Positions 19,376 through 27,706 of a stretch of DNA of 64,000 nucleotides are shown here, piece by piece. Origin of the DNA: Paenibacillus xylanilyticus (lineage in GTDB: Bacteria > Bacillota > Bacilli > Paenibacillales > Paenibacillaceae). The stretch's first letter is position 1. Every line of letters starts with the position of its first letter. The stretch is taken from contig NZ_CP044310.1 of assembly GCF_009664365.1 (NCBI RefSeq), positions 3,297,001-3,361,000 on the forward strand. The letters run 5' to 3'. Below the pieces are notes generated by a model. The model was not told the origin of the DNA and did not search any database. It saw only the letters and a program-made list of their open reading frames with translations. Position numbers and translations under genes: made by a program.

Positions 19376-19819
19376 TTGCTGGATAGTGGCGTGAAACGTT
19401 TCTTACTATTGGGCCTGGTGTTTGTGGGGCTGATTATAACGGGTGCAATTGTCCTCGAAGTATTGGAAGGATATCAGATTACAACGACGGAGTTTTACGG
19501 GATACGCAATATCGGTTTTGTAACATACTCACTGTCATTGCTTTTTGCATACGGTCATCACTTGGCTGCCATCTACGTAATTATTGTGATTCCCATCTCT
19601 TGGTTATTACGCAAACGGGTTCACAGTACTATGATTAGAATATTGATTTACATTTGCAGCTGGGGAGTGGGCGGGATTTGGGTGTTCGATCAACTGTACT
19701 CCGAATATTTCGTCGTAGGATATGGTCTAAATCGTATGACATCCATATGGATCTTTGCTGTAATCGGATTGCTGTACGCTATAGCTGAACATAGGATTTT
19801 AAAGAGTAGAAGCGCTTAA
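19376..19819 (+). CDS. Hypothetical four-helix membrane protein
   Basis: 147 residues if translation starts at TTG 19376, which places the AGGGGTGA sequence at a proper distance; GTG 19367 would overlap that site and is less likely. Four hydrophobic segments are visible (FLLLGLVFVGLIITGAIVL, GFVTYSLSLLFAYGHHLAAIYVIIVI, ILIYICSWGVGGIWVF, IWIFAVIGLLYAIA), so it is an integral membrane protein. No catalytic or family motif is recognised. It is flanked by the WG-repeat gene terminator and an AT-rich spacer before the RDD gene. Confidence 0.6.
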   Translation: MLDSGVKRFLLLGLVFVGLIITGAIVLEVLEGYQITTTEFYGIRNIGFVTYSLSLLFAYGHHLAAIYVIIVIPISWLLRKRVHSTMIRILIYICSWGVGGIWVFDQLYSEYFVVGYGLNRMTSIWIFAVIGLLYAIAEHRILKSRSA

Positions 19820-20039
19820 GGCGATTTTATGGGGGGAAGCGGATGTTTGCAATACTATAGTACTATTTAAATGGAAAGAATGATAAAAATTTCACAAAGG
19901 TTAGTTTTCATTTGAACTTGCTCTAAAAATATATGGATGGGAAATTATGTTATACTATTAAGTATATATACATAATATTTAATTAATTCCATACAGAAAG
20001 GAGGTAGCACAATAATTTAAGTTGTCAGGAGGAATTGTT

Positions 20040-20438
20040 TTGTATCATGCAGGTTTTTGGATCAGACTGGGTGCAGCAATTTTGGATGGGTTGATTATAG
20101 GATTGCCTTTAGCTGTTATAGCAGGAGCACTGACTGGGAACTTTGATAGTAATGATCCGTTCGTTAATTTATTAAGTTCGTTATATTCCATTTTATTACC
20201 TGTTTTTTGGAGTGGCCGAACAATCGGAAAGCGCATATGTGGAATCCGGATTCGCAAATACGATACGCATGAACCACCAGGAATTGTTGCAATGTTGCTG
20301 CGAGTCGTTGTAGCGGGAATCGTGTATGGAATTACTTTGGGGATCGGATTTATAGTTAGTATTATTATGGTGGCCGTACGTGAAGATAAACGTGCAATTC
20401 ATGATTTCATCGCAGGTACAGAAGTTGTTTGGGATTAA
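20040..20438 (+). CDS. RDD-family membrane protein
   Basis: 132 residues. RDD family features: the opening segment AGFWIRLGAAILDGLIIGLPL with the conserved Arg and Asp in the first membrane helix, the central SGRTIGKRICGIRI loop (family pattern GKxxxGLRV), and the closing RAIHDFIAGTEVV (family pattern RxxHDxxAGTxVV). The start is TTG 20040, 7 nt after a consensus AGGAGG; the frame is open earlier but has no usable site. RDD proteins are 3-4-helix membrane proteins, some suggested to influence ion or antibiotic stress; the role here is unknown. Confidence 0.82.
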   Translation: MYHAGFWIRLGAAILDGLIIGLPLAVIAGALTGNFDSNDPFVNLLSSLYSILLPVFWSGRTIGKRICGIRIRKYDTHEPPGIVAMLLRVVVAGIVYGITLGIGFIVSIIMVAVREDKRAIHDFIAGTEVVWD

Positions 20439-20911
20439 TTAAAATTTCGGCCGTGCAGGGATAAAATCCTGTGTGGCTAGGATTTTAACAAAACTAGATA
20501 AAACGGAAGTTTAATTTCGTATACCAAATACAATTCACACATTTATCCATATGATATTAGAAAAATATCGAGGGCTATAGAAACGAAAAGAAACAAAAAT
20601 CCATGAAGAAATGAATTCAAATTATGAAGAGATAGTTTGGGATTGATAATTGGGTTGGTTAAGTTTTTAAACATACTGTTTCACAAAACTCGTATTTTGT
20701 ACATATGTTAATGTAATTAATGTACACTGGAGTCGTGTTACAGCGTCTATTGGATATTCCTATAGTCCCAGTTTTCCCTTCGCTGGAATATAGGGCTTCA
20801 GCAGACAAAAACCCGCTATTTCCCACGCAAAATAACCTGGACTATATTCGCCTAACAGCAGGTCTTCTCCCGTCACAACCGTTTTGATCTAACGTTTTCC
20901 GTTAGTTAATG
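20439..20911. other. AT-rich intergenic stretch with a possible gene fragment
   Basis: No full gene seen. An 8-bp inverted repeat AAAATCCT / AGGATTTT (20464-20487) follows the RDD gene but has no U-tract. On the minus strand, 20760 to about 20890 reads as a 38-residue tail ending GDDLLLGEYSP-like text (actual: GEDLLLGEYSPGYFAWEIAG), which may be a decayed C-terminus; I cannot assign it. A small hairpin CTAACG / CGTTAG lies at 20889-20904. Confidence 0.35.
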
Positions 20912-21232
20912 CTATGTATCATTAAAACTAAACTTCATTATGTAATCCTCTTCAACTAATTCAGTCTCACCATTTATCAAAAGAGATGAAAATTTTTCGA
21001 AAAGTTGTTTTATCTCAGTATTATCATTAATTAGATCAATACTTTTTCTATATTCATTTTCGTTCTTATATTTTGATATTTCAATCCACTTACTTTTTTC
21101 TTGATTACTATTTATACAGAAAGATTGAAAGTCTATGTAAGACGCATAAATCTCCGCTGATTTTTTTTGAATCTCTAAGTACTCATCTATTCTATCAGGC
21201 TGAATTTGGTATCGATAAACTTTAACAAACAT
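20912..21232 (-). CDS. Putative ABM-like (antibiotic biosynthesis monooxygenase fold) protein
   Basis: 106 residues. The pattern VKVYRYQIQPDRIDEYLEIQKKSAEIYASYIDFQSFCI, followed by KWIEISKYKNENEYRKSIDLI, fits the ferredoxin-like alpha+beta fold of dimeric ABM proteins (beta strand, PxxxxEYLxIQ helix, strand, EISxYxxxxEYxxS helix). Members range from heme-degrading enzymes to quinol monooxygenases. No catalytic residue can be assigned. It is preceded by a clear AGGAGGT site. It is AT-rich and surrounded by repeats, so the annotation rests on fold-level resemblance only. Confidence 0.5.
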   Translation of the reverse strand: MFVKVYRYQIQPDRIDEYLEIQKKSAEIYASYIDFQSFCINSNQEKSKWIEISKYKNENEYRKSIDLINDNTEIKQLFEKFSSLLINGETELVEEDYIMKFSFNDT

Positions 21233-21308
21233 TTATATTGCACCTCCTATTTTTACTGATTAATTATAGAAGAAGAGTACTTTTGTGTAAATATTCTGAG
21301 TAATCTTT

Positions 21309-21400
21309 AAACTAACCTGCCCGTTAGTTTAATAAATTGAAGGACAAGATATGATTAGATACATGCCTAATCGCAAATAGGAACATGTTCTTGTCCCTCG
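21309..21400. repeat. Interspersed repeat, copy A (left-end type)
   Basis: Starts with an inverted repeat AAACTAAC-CTGCCC-GTTAGTTT, continues TTGAAGGACAAGAT, TAATCG and ends with GGAACATGTTCTTGTCC. The same order of blocks is found at 32231-32330, and the last block recurs at 22890, 29404, 44541 and 59557. Confidence 0.7.
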
Positions 21401-21544
21401 AAACTTGCTCCTTTTGCAGTGCTTTAACAAAGTTTCTTGATCTCCGCAAAAACTCAAAAATGCACCTCAATTGTAAGTAGTGGTTAACAATTGGGGTGCA
21501 TTTCATATCCTTTAGCTTCTTTTATATTACATGAATGATTAATA

Positions 21545-22204
21545 TCAATCCTTAGGCAATTCATTAAAGAAAGTGACATCTTCTATCGGTAATCTTACCG
21601 TCCGGTGTCCGGGCTTCACTGCCTTGCCGATGGCGATAAGCATAACAGGAGCGTATCTCGCCGGAATATCAAACTCTTCTACAAATTTTACTTGGTCAAA
21701 GCCGCCCATCGGGACCGTATCATATCCTTTTGCACGAGCGACAAGCATTAGCTGCATGGACACCAGTCCACTATCAATAAATACTTTTCGGAGTACATTT
21801 TCTGGAGACATACTCGCGAACAGTCTTTGGTATCGCTCCACGAATGATTTAGCTGTCTCTTCAGGCATGTACCCCGCATCTACCGCCATCCCGTAAACTT
21901 TCTCGGCCAATTTATAGCCTTCCAAATCTCCGAGTATCGCAATGACAGCTGAAGCCTCAATCACTTGCTGCTGGCTGTTGGCGATTGGAAGCAGTTTCTG
22001 TTTTAGCTCCTGCGAGTCGATGACGAGAAACCTCCACGGCTGGAGATTGGCGCCAGAAGGAGCCAGTGTAGCTAGCTGCAATATATCCTTCATTTCCTCC
22101 CGTGAGATCTTCACTTCGGAATCATAGTATCTTACAGATCTCCGATCTTGAATAACATCAAAAAACTGCGCCTCCACCTTCTGTGACGATTGTTCAACGG
22201 ACAT
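21545..22204 (-). CDS. Nitroreductase family protein (FMN-dependent NAD(P)H oxidoreductase)
   Basis: 219 residues from ATG 22204, chosen because GAGGAGGAGA lies just upstream; the frame extends 11 codons further without a site. Nitroreductase features are present: FDVIQDRRSVRYYDSEV (RRSxRxF FMN-phosphate loop), LATLAPSGANLQPWRFLVI (APSxxNxQPW) and a C-terminal PVMLIAIGKAVKP (GxG/K FMN loop). These enzymes reduce nitro compounds, quinones or other electrophiles. It is divergent from an HxlR regulator 213 nt away, an arrangement typical of redox-sensed detoxification genes. Confidence 0.88.
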   Translation of the reverse strand: MSVEQSSQKVEAQFFDVIQDRRSVRYYDSEVKISREEMKDILQLATLAPSGANLQPWRFLVIDSQELKQKLLPIANSQQQVIEASAVIAILGDLEGYKLAEKVYGMAVDAGYMPEETAKSFVERYQRLFASMSPENVLRKVFIDSGLVSMQLMLVARAKGYDTVPMGGFDQVKFVEEFDIPARYAPVMLIAIGKAVKPGHRTVRLPIEDVTFFNELPKD

Positions 22205-22390
22205 GCTTCTCTCCTCCTCATAATTACCTTGCCCCAAGTTGGCACAAGATGTTCTAAATAATTAGTAGTAGACCTTTATCAAAACAAATTCAACCATTGC
22301 AGTTAAATAAGCTTTATTGTTACTATAAATTATTTAGTATATACTTTAAAGTAGACACATTATTTTTATATAGCTCTATATATTAGACTA

Positions 22391-22403
22391 ACTATACTAT
22401 AGT
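22391..22403. promoter_or_regulatory. Candidate HxlR operator
   Basis: 13-nt inverted repeat ACTATA-C-TATAGT located 14-26 nt before the hxlR-type start in the intergenic region shared with the nitroreductase gene. HxlR regulators bind such short dyads between divergent genes; this is inference from position. Confidence 0.35.
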
Positions 22404-22416
22404 AAGGGATGATTTT

Positions 22417-22779
22417 GTGGATATACGCAAAGAGGACGAACAATGCCTCATCTCCATTCGCGAGGCGTTGGAGGTTGTTCGTGGAAAATGGGCTATTTTG
22501 GTACTCACCTTACTTAGTCTAGGTCCGCAGAGATTTAATCAGATGCGAAGATATTTAGACAATGTCAGCATCAAGTCTTTAACGGATGTCCTGCGTCATT
22601 TGGAGCGGCATGAAGTGGTCAACCGCCAGGTGTTTCCTACCTCACCTGTTACTGTTGAGTATTCACTAACAGATAAAGGAAGGGCGTACATACCCGTACT
22701 TCGGGAGATGCGCATATGGGGTGAAACCTGGGGAGGAACATCGGAAGGCATTGATGATGACGAACCCCCGCTTGGGTAA
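22417..22779 (+). CDS. HxlR-family winged-helix regulator
   Basis: 120 residues with the full HxlR pattern: CLISIREALEVVRGKWAILVLTLLSLGPQRFNQMRRYLDNVSIKSLTDVLRHLERHEVVNRQ (HTH) followed by the wing PVTVEYSLTDKGRAYIPVLREMRIWG. One Cys (about residue 8, in EQCLISI) is at the position used for thiol or quinone sensing in YodB/HypR-type members, but the adjacent residues differ. Start is GTG with AAGGGATGA upstream. Probably represses the divergent nitroreductase gene and responds to electrophiles (inference). Confidence 0.88.
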   Translation: MDIRKEDEQCLISIREALEVVRGKWAILVLTLLSLGPQRFNQMRRYLDNVSIKSLTDVLRHLERHEVVNRQVFPTSPVTVEYSLTDKGRAYIPVLREMRIWGETWGGTSEGIDDDEPPLG

Positions 22780-22865
22780 AGTAATAGTTTAGACTGGCTC
22801 TTAAAAATGAAACGGCAACAGCTAGGGACCAGAAAATAAAGAATTAAGTTCATGTGATTAATGTT

Positions 22866-23018
22866 TAGAATTGCATCTAATCGGTAATTGGACTATGTTC
22901 TTGTCCATTCCGGTAATCGGTACAAGTTCTTGTCATTGGCTTGGGACAAGAATTTGTACCGATAAAATAAAAAAGCCGCTAAATTAACGACTTCAATGGG
23001 TATATGTTCTTGTTTCTC
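22866..23018. repeat. Interspersed repeat, copy B (long form with hairpin)
   Basis: Contains TCTAATCGG, GGACTATGTTCTTGTCC, then a 17-bp-arm hairpin (22918-22934 with 22945-22961, one mismatch, 10-nt loop GGTACAAG.../...TTGTACCG), then AAAAAAGCCGCTAAATTAACGACTT and a closing ATGTTCTTG block. The same blocks in the same order are at 29208-29430 and 59534-59660. Its right edge coincides with the broken end of a response-regulator gene. Confidence 0.75.
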
Positions 23019-23023
23019 GGGAA

Positions 23024-23142
23024 CCTCCTTCATCATAGACACAGACACAGTGATATCCGGAATCAGTCAGATTGATTTTGATCAGCTCAGATATGTTCTT
23101 CTCATCTTCCACAATAAGAATATTTATCATTTTGTAGTTCAC
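23024..23142 (-). pseudogene. Truncated response-regulator receiver domain
   Basis: Reading leftward from GTG 23142 (or ATG 23130), the frame gives MINILIVEDEKNISEL and continues KINLTDSGYHCVCVYDEG. This is the beginning of a receiver domain: beta-1 ILIVEDE with the acidic pair, the first helix, and beta-2 up to the DG turn. The homology stops at about 23024, exactly where the interspersed repeat begins, so the phosphoacceptor Asp and the output domain are missing. The fragment cannot signal. No histidine kinase remnant was found nearby. Confidence 0.65.
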
Positions 23143-23307
23143 GTTTATCCAAACCCCTTTTTAGTAAAAGGCCGCCGGACTCGTGTTCCTTTCCCCCAAC
23201 TTCAGCCTGGTCAGGTATATCATTGATCGTAGCTTCACAATCATTATAGTTATACTCCCGAATTGTATCATAATTGCATCATGCAGCAGCCTGGACCGGT
23301 TTAATAT

Positions 23308-23350
23308 AAAGACCGAGAAGCCTTTTATCAAGGGTTCTCGGCTTTTCTGA
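23308..23350 (-). terminator. Bidirectional-looking terminator after the amidohydrolase gene
   Basis: Stem CCGAGAAGCC / GGTTCTCGG with a bulge and a 10-nt loop. T-rich sequence lies on both sides; on the minus strand it is about 70 nt after the amidohydrolase stop. Confidence 0.7.
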
Positions 23351-23419
23351 TAACAAGCTCTGTATTGAAATACTTAGTGGAAAATTGAATAGTAAACATA
23401 GCATTTTGTGCGATCTGAA

Positions 23420-24253
23420 TTATCTTAATTTATAGAATGTTCTTGCATTCTCTCCAAACAGACCGGACCGGTTCTCTTCCACCCATGATTGTGGAATTGT
23501 ATTATTCAAGATACCAAGAACATCATCGTAGCTTGCAGCTAGCAAACAGACCGGCCAATCCGAACCAAACATAATACGCTCCGGACCAAATATACGAATA
23601 ATTTGTTCAATATACGGCTTAAAATGTTCCACATCCCAATGATCATGATCAGCTTCGGTTACCATTCCAGAAATTTTACAATAGATCTTTGGATGTTTTG
23701 CTATCTCTCCCATCAGGAATTCCCATGGTTCAAAAAGATGTTCCTTTATACGAGGCTTACCGATATGATTAATAACCCCTCTTAAGTCAGGAACCTCTTT
23801 GAGAAGTTCATTAAGTACAGCCAGTTGATTTTCTCGGACAAGAATATCTATAGGGATATCCAAGGATGCATAGTATTTAAGCGCTTCCAAATATGGCTTT
23901 TCAAGCACACGGCTGACATCAACCATCTCCTGCAACATCAGGCGGAAGCCAACGAACTTCTTATGTTTACGGAAAAGATCGAAATGTTCCCTATGCGATG
24001 GAGTAAATAAATCTAGCCAACCTACTACACCCAATATCGAATCCGACAGATTGGCCAATTCCAACAAATATTCGCTTTCTTCAATAGTAGGTGCGGCCTG
24101 CACAACTATTGTTCCGTCGATGTTATGCTTCTTTAAGTGAATTTCATAATCTTGTGGCAAAAAATCTCTGTATAAAATAGGTAATTCTTTATTTATCCAG
24201 CCATAATCGTTACGTGATATTGACCAATAATGCTGATGAGCATCAATTCGCAT
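23420..24253 (-). CDS. Amidohydrolase-2 family protein, L-fuconolactonase-like
   Basis: 277 residues. It begins with the metal motif IDAHQHYW, has the long first loop DYGWINKELPILYRDFLPQDYE typical of COG3618 lactonases, a central VINHIGKPRI strand and the late active-site motif MFGSDWPVC. COG3618 members hydrolyse sugar lactones such as L-fucono-1,5-lactone. The start has GAGGGAG upstream. No sugar dehydrogenase or transporter is adjacent, so the pathway is unclear. It is a stand-alone minus-strand unit. Confidence 0.83.
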   Translation of the reverse strand: MRIDAHQHYWSISRNDYGWINKELPILYRDFLPQDYEIHLKKHNIDGTIVVQAAPTIEESEYLLELANLSDSILGVVGWLDLFTPSHREHFDLFRKHKKFVGFRLMLQEMVDVSRVLEKPYLEALKYYASLDIPIDILVRENQLAVLNELLKEVPDLRGVINHIGKPRIKEHLFEPWEFLMGEIAKHPKIYCKISGMVTEADHDHWDVEHFKPYIEQIIRIFGPERIMFGSDWPVCLLAASYDDVLGILNNTIPQSWVEENRSGLFGENARTFYKLR

Positions 24254-24625
24254 AATAAACTCACTCCCTCTCGTGGTGCTTTAATTTTACACACCTTTAA
24301 TGAGGATAGGAAATATCTAATTCTTGCAAGTTTATATCCAATGATGATGTTATATATTAATAACTTGTACACTATGAGGGGGGATTTACATGGATCCTTT
24401 TCGTCGGTACAAGTTCTTGTGCTCAACAGCTAGTTTCAGACCGATACTTCTCTTTTTACCCCGATAAATCTAAGGGGTTAGTTTAATGAAATAGATCAAA
24501 TATTTATACTAGACAGTTTCACCTTGTTCCCAATCGTTCTCCGAAATGGAACAGAGTTTTTCCCTTCAGAGAACGATTGTAGCCTTATCCAACCACTTTA
24601 ATTCTATCGATAATATAGCGCACAG
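24254..24625. other. Intergenic stretch with an 11-bp inverted repeat
   Basis: No gene seen. It holds a repeat-like block CGGTACAAGTTCTTGTG (24404-24421) related to the interspersed family, and an inverted repeat CAATCGTTCTC / GAGAACGATTG (24531-24541 and 24569-24579) around a 27-nt loop without U-tract. The latter lies just downstream of the broken glycosyltransferase gene. Confidence 0.4.
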
Positions 24626-25395
24626 TTAGAAAAAGCGGTTCAGGATCTGTTCGATGTCATTTGGCTCTGTAATCTCAGGACCGAAAGCAGCTTTAGGTTG
24701 TTTATTGTTATTCCAAGGCTCCAACGTACAAGCATCATGAACATTTGCTATTTTCCAGGTCAGGGCATTGGCAAAAGTTGTACCTGTGTTCTGTCCATGA
24801 ATATGATTAATCCAAATTGGTTCTTTAATATGAATGAACTCCCTGGGAACCTTAAATGCATCGCGCCAGGTATAGCGGGCCGCTTGTCCTCTCAAATACT
24901 CGTCTACCTTGATAATAGTTACACCGTAACTGGGAAGCCAGAAAAAAAATTTTCCTAGCCGCTTTTGTACCGAGTCGTAGATGTAACCGTATTGCGGTAT
25001 TAAGGCAACGGTATCTTTGTGAGGTTTATAGGCGTGCAGCTTTTTGATAAATCTTGGTGATACATATCGTCACTGGACAGATACACGCGGTACAAATACT
25101 TGAACTTTTCAATATCTCGCATAATATGAGACTGGTAATCTTTAGGTGTTACAAAGCAGATATGGGAAGGCAGGGAAGGATACTTTTTTAGTGTCTCATT
25201 TATAAGCTTCTCAGACTTCGGATCATATAGCACATAGCAGGTAAAATCCTGAGAAGATTGAAGGAGTAGGCTTTTGAGTGCAAATTTCATGAATAAATTT
25301 ATTCTGTATTCTATCCATCGAGTGGTCAGTCGATCCGCTGTCGCTCCCCAGTTATTAAAGAGCATTTCAACAATGAGTTTTTTTTCCTCAGACAC
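24626..25395 (-). pseudogene. Glycosyltransferase (putative rhamnosyltransferase type) broken by one frameshift
   Basis: Two consecutive frames form one protein of about 256 residues. The N-terminal part (GTG 25395, after AAAGGAGG) reads TRWIEYRINLFMKFALKSLLLQSSQDFTCYVLYDP ... YLYRVYLSSDDMYHQDL. The downstream frame continues KLHAYKPHKDTVALIPQYGYIYDSVQKRL and then LRGQAARYTWRDAFKVPREFIH. The switch is explained by loss of a single base in the short A-run at 25049-25051 (minus-strand DDMYHQDFIKKLHAY expected). The pattern matches putative rhamnosyl-/glycosyltransferases with the SSDDM metal-binding motif. Either an assembly error in a homopolymer or a true recent inactivation. No other polysaccharide genes are adjacent. 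Confidence 0.7.
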
Positions 25396-25449
25396 GCGCC
25401 TAGCCCTCCTTTGATGTTCAGAAATGTTCTATTCAGACCACGAATTCCC

Positions 25450-25614
25450 TTAATACCAGTTCAATCTCGCTTCCATGAGGATTAGGAAATCCTGAGACAG
25501 TTCAGCGTATATCTGCGAAAATGTCCATTCTCCGCTCCAACCATTCCCTGTCAGACGCTTCGGGTCAAAACCGTAGTTGTTGAAGTTAATCTCAATCACA
25601 ACTTTTCTTGTCAT
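25450..25614 (-). CDS. Small hypothetical protein upstream of the glycosyltransferase
   Basis: 54 residues from ATG 25614, too short for standard ORF listing, with a strong GAGGAGGCGG site 3-4 nt upstream. Sequence opens MTRKVVIEINFNNYGFDPKR and is aromatic-rich. It lies 54 nt before the broken glycosyltransferase on the same strand, so the two may share a transcript. Family not recognised; it might itself be a truncated N-terminus. Confidence 0.4.
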   Translation of the reverse strand: MTRKVVIEINFNNYGFDPKRLTGNGWSGEWTFSQIYAELSQDFLILMEARLNWY

Positions 25615-25928
25615 ATCCGCCTCCTCTTAAAATCTTACAACCCTTCCTGTCAAAAGAACTTACTGTCTTTATCCCATTCTGCCACTCTATAAGTTATGAA
25701 AAATTAAACAAGACGTAACGGACACTTGAACTGATCTTGATGAAGATATGGGGTAAATACCCCACAAGTTTAGACCCAGTGTAAAAAATCGCATGAAAGC
25801 TTCCAAATTTTATAGCACTAAAATCGAATGGCAGTACATGAAAAACTTTTGCAAAAGCTCCTACTGTTTGGTGCAATGTAGTGGTACAGAGATTATAAAG
25901 ATCTTATTACAACCATGGAGGGATCGTT
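25615..25928. other. Promoter-bearing spacer before the small spore genes
   Basis: No convincing gene. It contains a perfect dyad TGGGGTA-AA-TACCCCA (25749-25764), a possible operator. Forespore sigma-G promoter elements could not be picked out with confidence. Confidence 0.35.
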
Positions 25929-26099
25929 TTGACTAAGAGCAAACAGCAACAAGAGGCGCATGGAATCGGACAGATCGAACAGCAGCTGAATCATCAGATG
26001 GAGGCGGCTGCAGAAATTCAAGGACAATCGAAACTCGACCAAGAAATTAAAAAAGCCACACACCGTCATCTTGATCAATCGAACAAGCTTTCAGAATAA
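25929..26099 (+). CDS. Small Gln-rich hydrophilic protein next to sspH
   Basis: 56 residues from TTG 25929, preceded by GGAGGG at the right distance. It is highly hydrophilic and Gln/Glu/Lys-rich (MTKSKQQQEAHGIGQIEQQ at the start, then HQMEAAAEIQGQSKLDQEIKKATHRHLDQSNK), with no hydrophobic core, like heat-soluble spore proteins. It ends 11 nt before the sspH start and shares its transcript. I do not recognise an exact family; by composition and linkage a role as a minor spore-core protein is plausible. Confidence 0.6.
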   Translation: MTKSKQQQEAHGIGQIEQQLNHQMEAAAEIQGQSKLDQEIKKATHRHLDQSNKLSE

Positions 26100-26110
26100 G
26101 GAGAATTCTC

Positions 26111-26290
26111 ATGAACAAACAAAGAGCGATTGAAATTTCGGAATCGGCCATTATGAAAAATGTAACCTACCAGGATGCCCCTATCGTAATCCAGCATGTG
26201 AATGAGGATGAAACGGCTCGAATCTATCCGATCGGAAACTCGGAGCAGGAAATGACTGTTCCTTTGTCCAGTCTGACTGAGTATCCTTAG
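26111..26290 (+). CDS. sspH: H-type small acid-soluble spore protein
   Basis: 59 residues, the exact family length. The whole sequence follows the SspH pattern: N-terminal MNKQRAIEISESAIMKNVTY (family: xxRAxEIxxSPxMxNVTYxG), then PIVIQHVNEDETARIYPIG and QEMTVPLSSL. SspH proteins are made in the forespore and packed in the spore core. AAGGAG lies 8 nt upstream, and the 56-residue Gln-rich gene is directly upstream. Good evidence that the organism forms endospores. Confidence 0.9.
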   Translation: MNKQRAIEISESAIMKNVTYQDAPIVIQHVNEDETARIYPIGNSEQEMTVPLSSLTEYP

Positions 26291-26354
26291 AATGCGACGG
26301 ATTAGGAACGCGATCACCTTTCAGCACACCCTTAAATCTTATTGGTGTACAATA

Positions 26355-26384
26355 AAACCGGAGCGTTTAAGCTCCGGTTTACAA
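26355..26384. terminator. Hairpin after sspH
   Basis: 10-bp stem AAACCGGAGC / GCTCCGGTTT with a 6-nt loop about 65 nt after the sspH stop. It has T-rich flanks mainly in the minus direction (TTTTATT), so it may act bidirectionally. Confidence 0.65.
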
Positions 26385-26499
26385 AACATCAGATAAATTT
26401 ATTTCATAATTAAAATGAAGTGAAGGCACCGATTTTTCCTTCTGATGTGCCAGAATCACCCAGCTTATTTCGTGTCTTAAACTGCGTGACAGCATACAT

Positions 26500-26605
26500 A
26501 CAAGTCACTGTCCTTGGCTGGGATAAGAAATTGTACCGATAAAAAAAGCCGCTAAAATAGCGACTTGGATTGAAACAATGTTGTTGTACCCCATTTTGAC
26601 GATTG
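26500..26605. repeat. Interspersed repeat, copy C (decayed)
   Basis: Partial copy: CACTGTCCTTGGCTGGGATAAG, ATTGTACCG, then AAAAAAAGCCGCTAAAATAGCGACTT and TGTTGTTGTACCCC. It lacks the left half present in 22866-23018 and 29208-29430. The rest of the 26291-26707 spacer shows no gene. Confidence 0.65.
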
Positions 26606-26707
26606 ACGTTGTTCTTCCCTTCATTTTATCCGGGTAACGCCAAACCTCCCCTTGGTACAGATTTTTTTGTATTTCTACTCGCTTTGCACAGTGAATTTAT
26701 ATTAACT

Positions 26708-27667
26708 TTAAGCTTTGCGGAGCATTTGTCTCTTGCTTAGCTGCAATAGCATATCTTTCGTCATGGCCTTCAAGTCGTAGCGGGTGTGAAATCCCCATTC
26801 TGTTTTCGCTGCCGTTGCATCAATGGAATGCGGCCAGCTATCGGCAATGGCCTGCCTCTTCGGATCAACGTCATAATCGAGGATAAAGCCGGGAATCTCT
26901 TCCCGAATCGCTGCAGCGATCGCCTCCGGATCCACGCTCATTGCGGTGACATTAAAAGAATTTCGGTGTATCAATCGGCATGAATCCGCTTCCATAAAAT
27001 CAATGATAGCGTTCAGGGCATCCGGCATATACATCATGTCCATGTTTGAGTCTTTGGCAATATAAGATGTATATCGCCCAGCTGTCACGGCTGCGTAGTA
27101 AATTTCCACCGCGTAATCCGTCGTTCCTCCGCCGGGAGGCGTCATATAAGATATCAAACCAGGGAATCGCAGCCCCCTAGTATCCAGGCCGTATTTGTGA
27201 AAATAATAATCACAAAGCAGTTCGCCGGACACCTTGTTCACGCCATACATCGTATTGGGCCTCTGGATCGTATCCTGCGGGGTGTTGTCTCTCGGAGTCG
27301 AAGGGCCAAAAGATCCAATCGAGCTTGGAGTGAAAAATTGGCAACTGAGCTCCCTGGATATTTCGAGAGCATTCATCAATCCGCCCATATTCAAATTCCA
27401 AGCAAGCAAGGGTTTCTCCTCTGCGGTAGCTGACAGCAGCGCAGCCAAATGAATGATGGTATCCACTTCGTATTGCTTGGCGATTTCGAACATCGCCTTA
27501 GCATTCGTCACGTCCAGCAACTCGAATGGCCCGGATCGGGTAATTTCGTGGGATGATGACCTGAGATCCGTAGCAACGACATGATCCGCTCCATAAATTT
27601 CACGTAATTTAACGACTAACTCAGAACCGATTTGTCCCAATGCTCCGGTCACCAATATCTTCTTCAT
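26708..27667 (-). CDS. tdh: L-threonine 3-dehydrogenase, extended-SDR (epimerase-like) type
   Basis: 319 residues. The NAD-binding motif GALGQIG is at residues 8-14, the catalytic pair is in MYGVNKVSGELLCDYYF (YxxxK), and the substrate region reads RFPGLISYMTPPGGGTTDYAVEIYY, a hallmark of the SDR-type threonine dehydrogenase that oxidises threonine to 2-amino-3-ketobutyrate. The GGGAGGA site lies 9 nt before ATG. It follows the kbl gene by 39 nt on the same strand, and that enzyme uses its product, which strongly supports the assignment over a sugar epimerase. Confidence 0.93.
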   Translation of the reverse strand: MKKILVTGALGQIGSELVVKLREIYGADHVVATDLRSSSHEITRSGPFELLDVTNAKAMFEIAKQYEVDTIIHLAALLSATAEEKPLLAWNLNMGGLMNALEISRELSCQFFTPSSIGSFGPSTPRDNTPQDTIQRPNTMYGVNKVSGELLCDYYFHKYGLDTRGLRFPGLISYMTPPGGGTTDYAVEIYYAAVTAGRYTSYIAKDSNMDMMYMPDALNAIIDFMEADSCRLIHRNSFNVTAMSVDPEAIAAAIREEIPGFILDYDVDPKRQAIADSWPHSIDATAAKTEWGFHTRYDLKAMTKDMLLQLSKRQMLRKA

Positions 27668-27706
27668 AAGACATTCCTCCCGAAAGATATACTCCCGTGA
27701 ATACAG

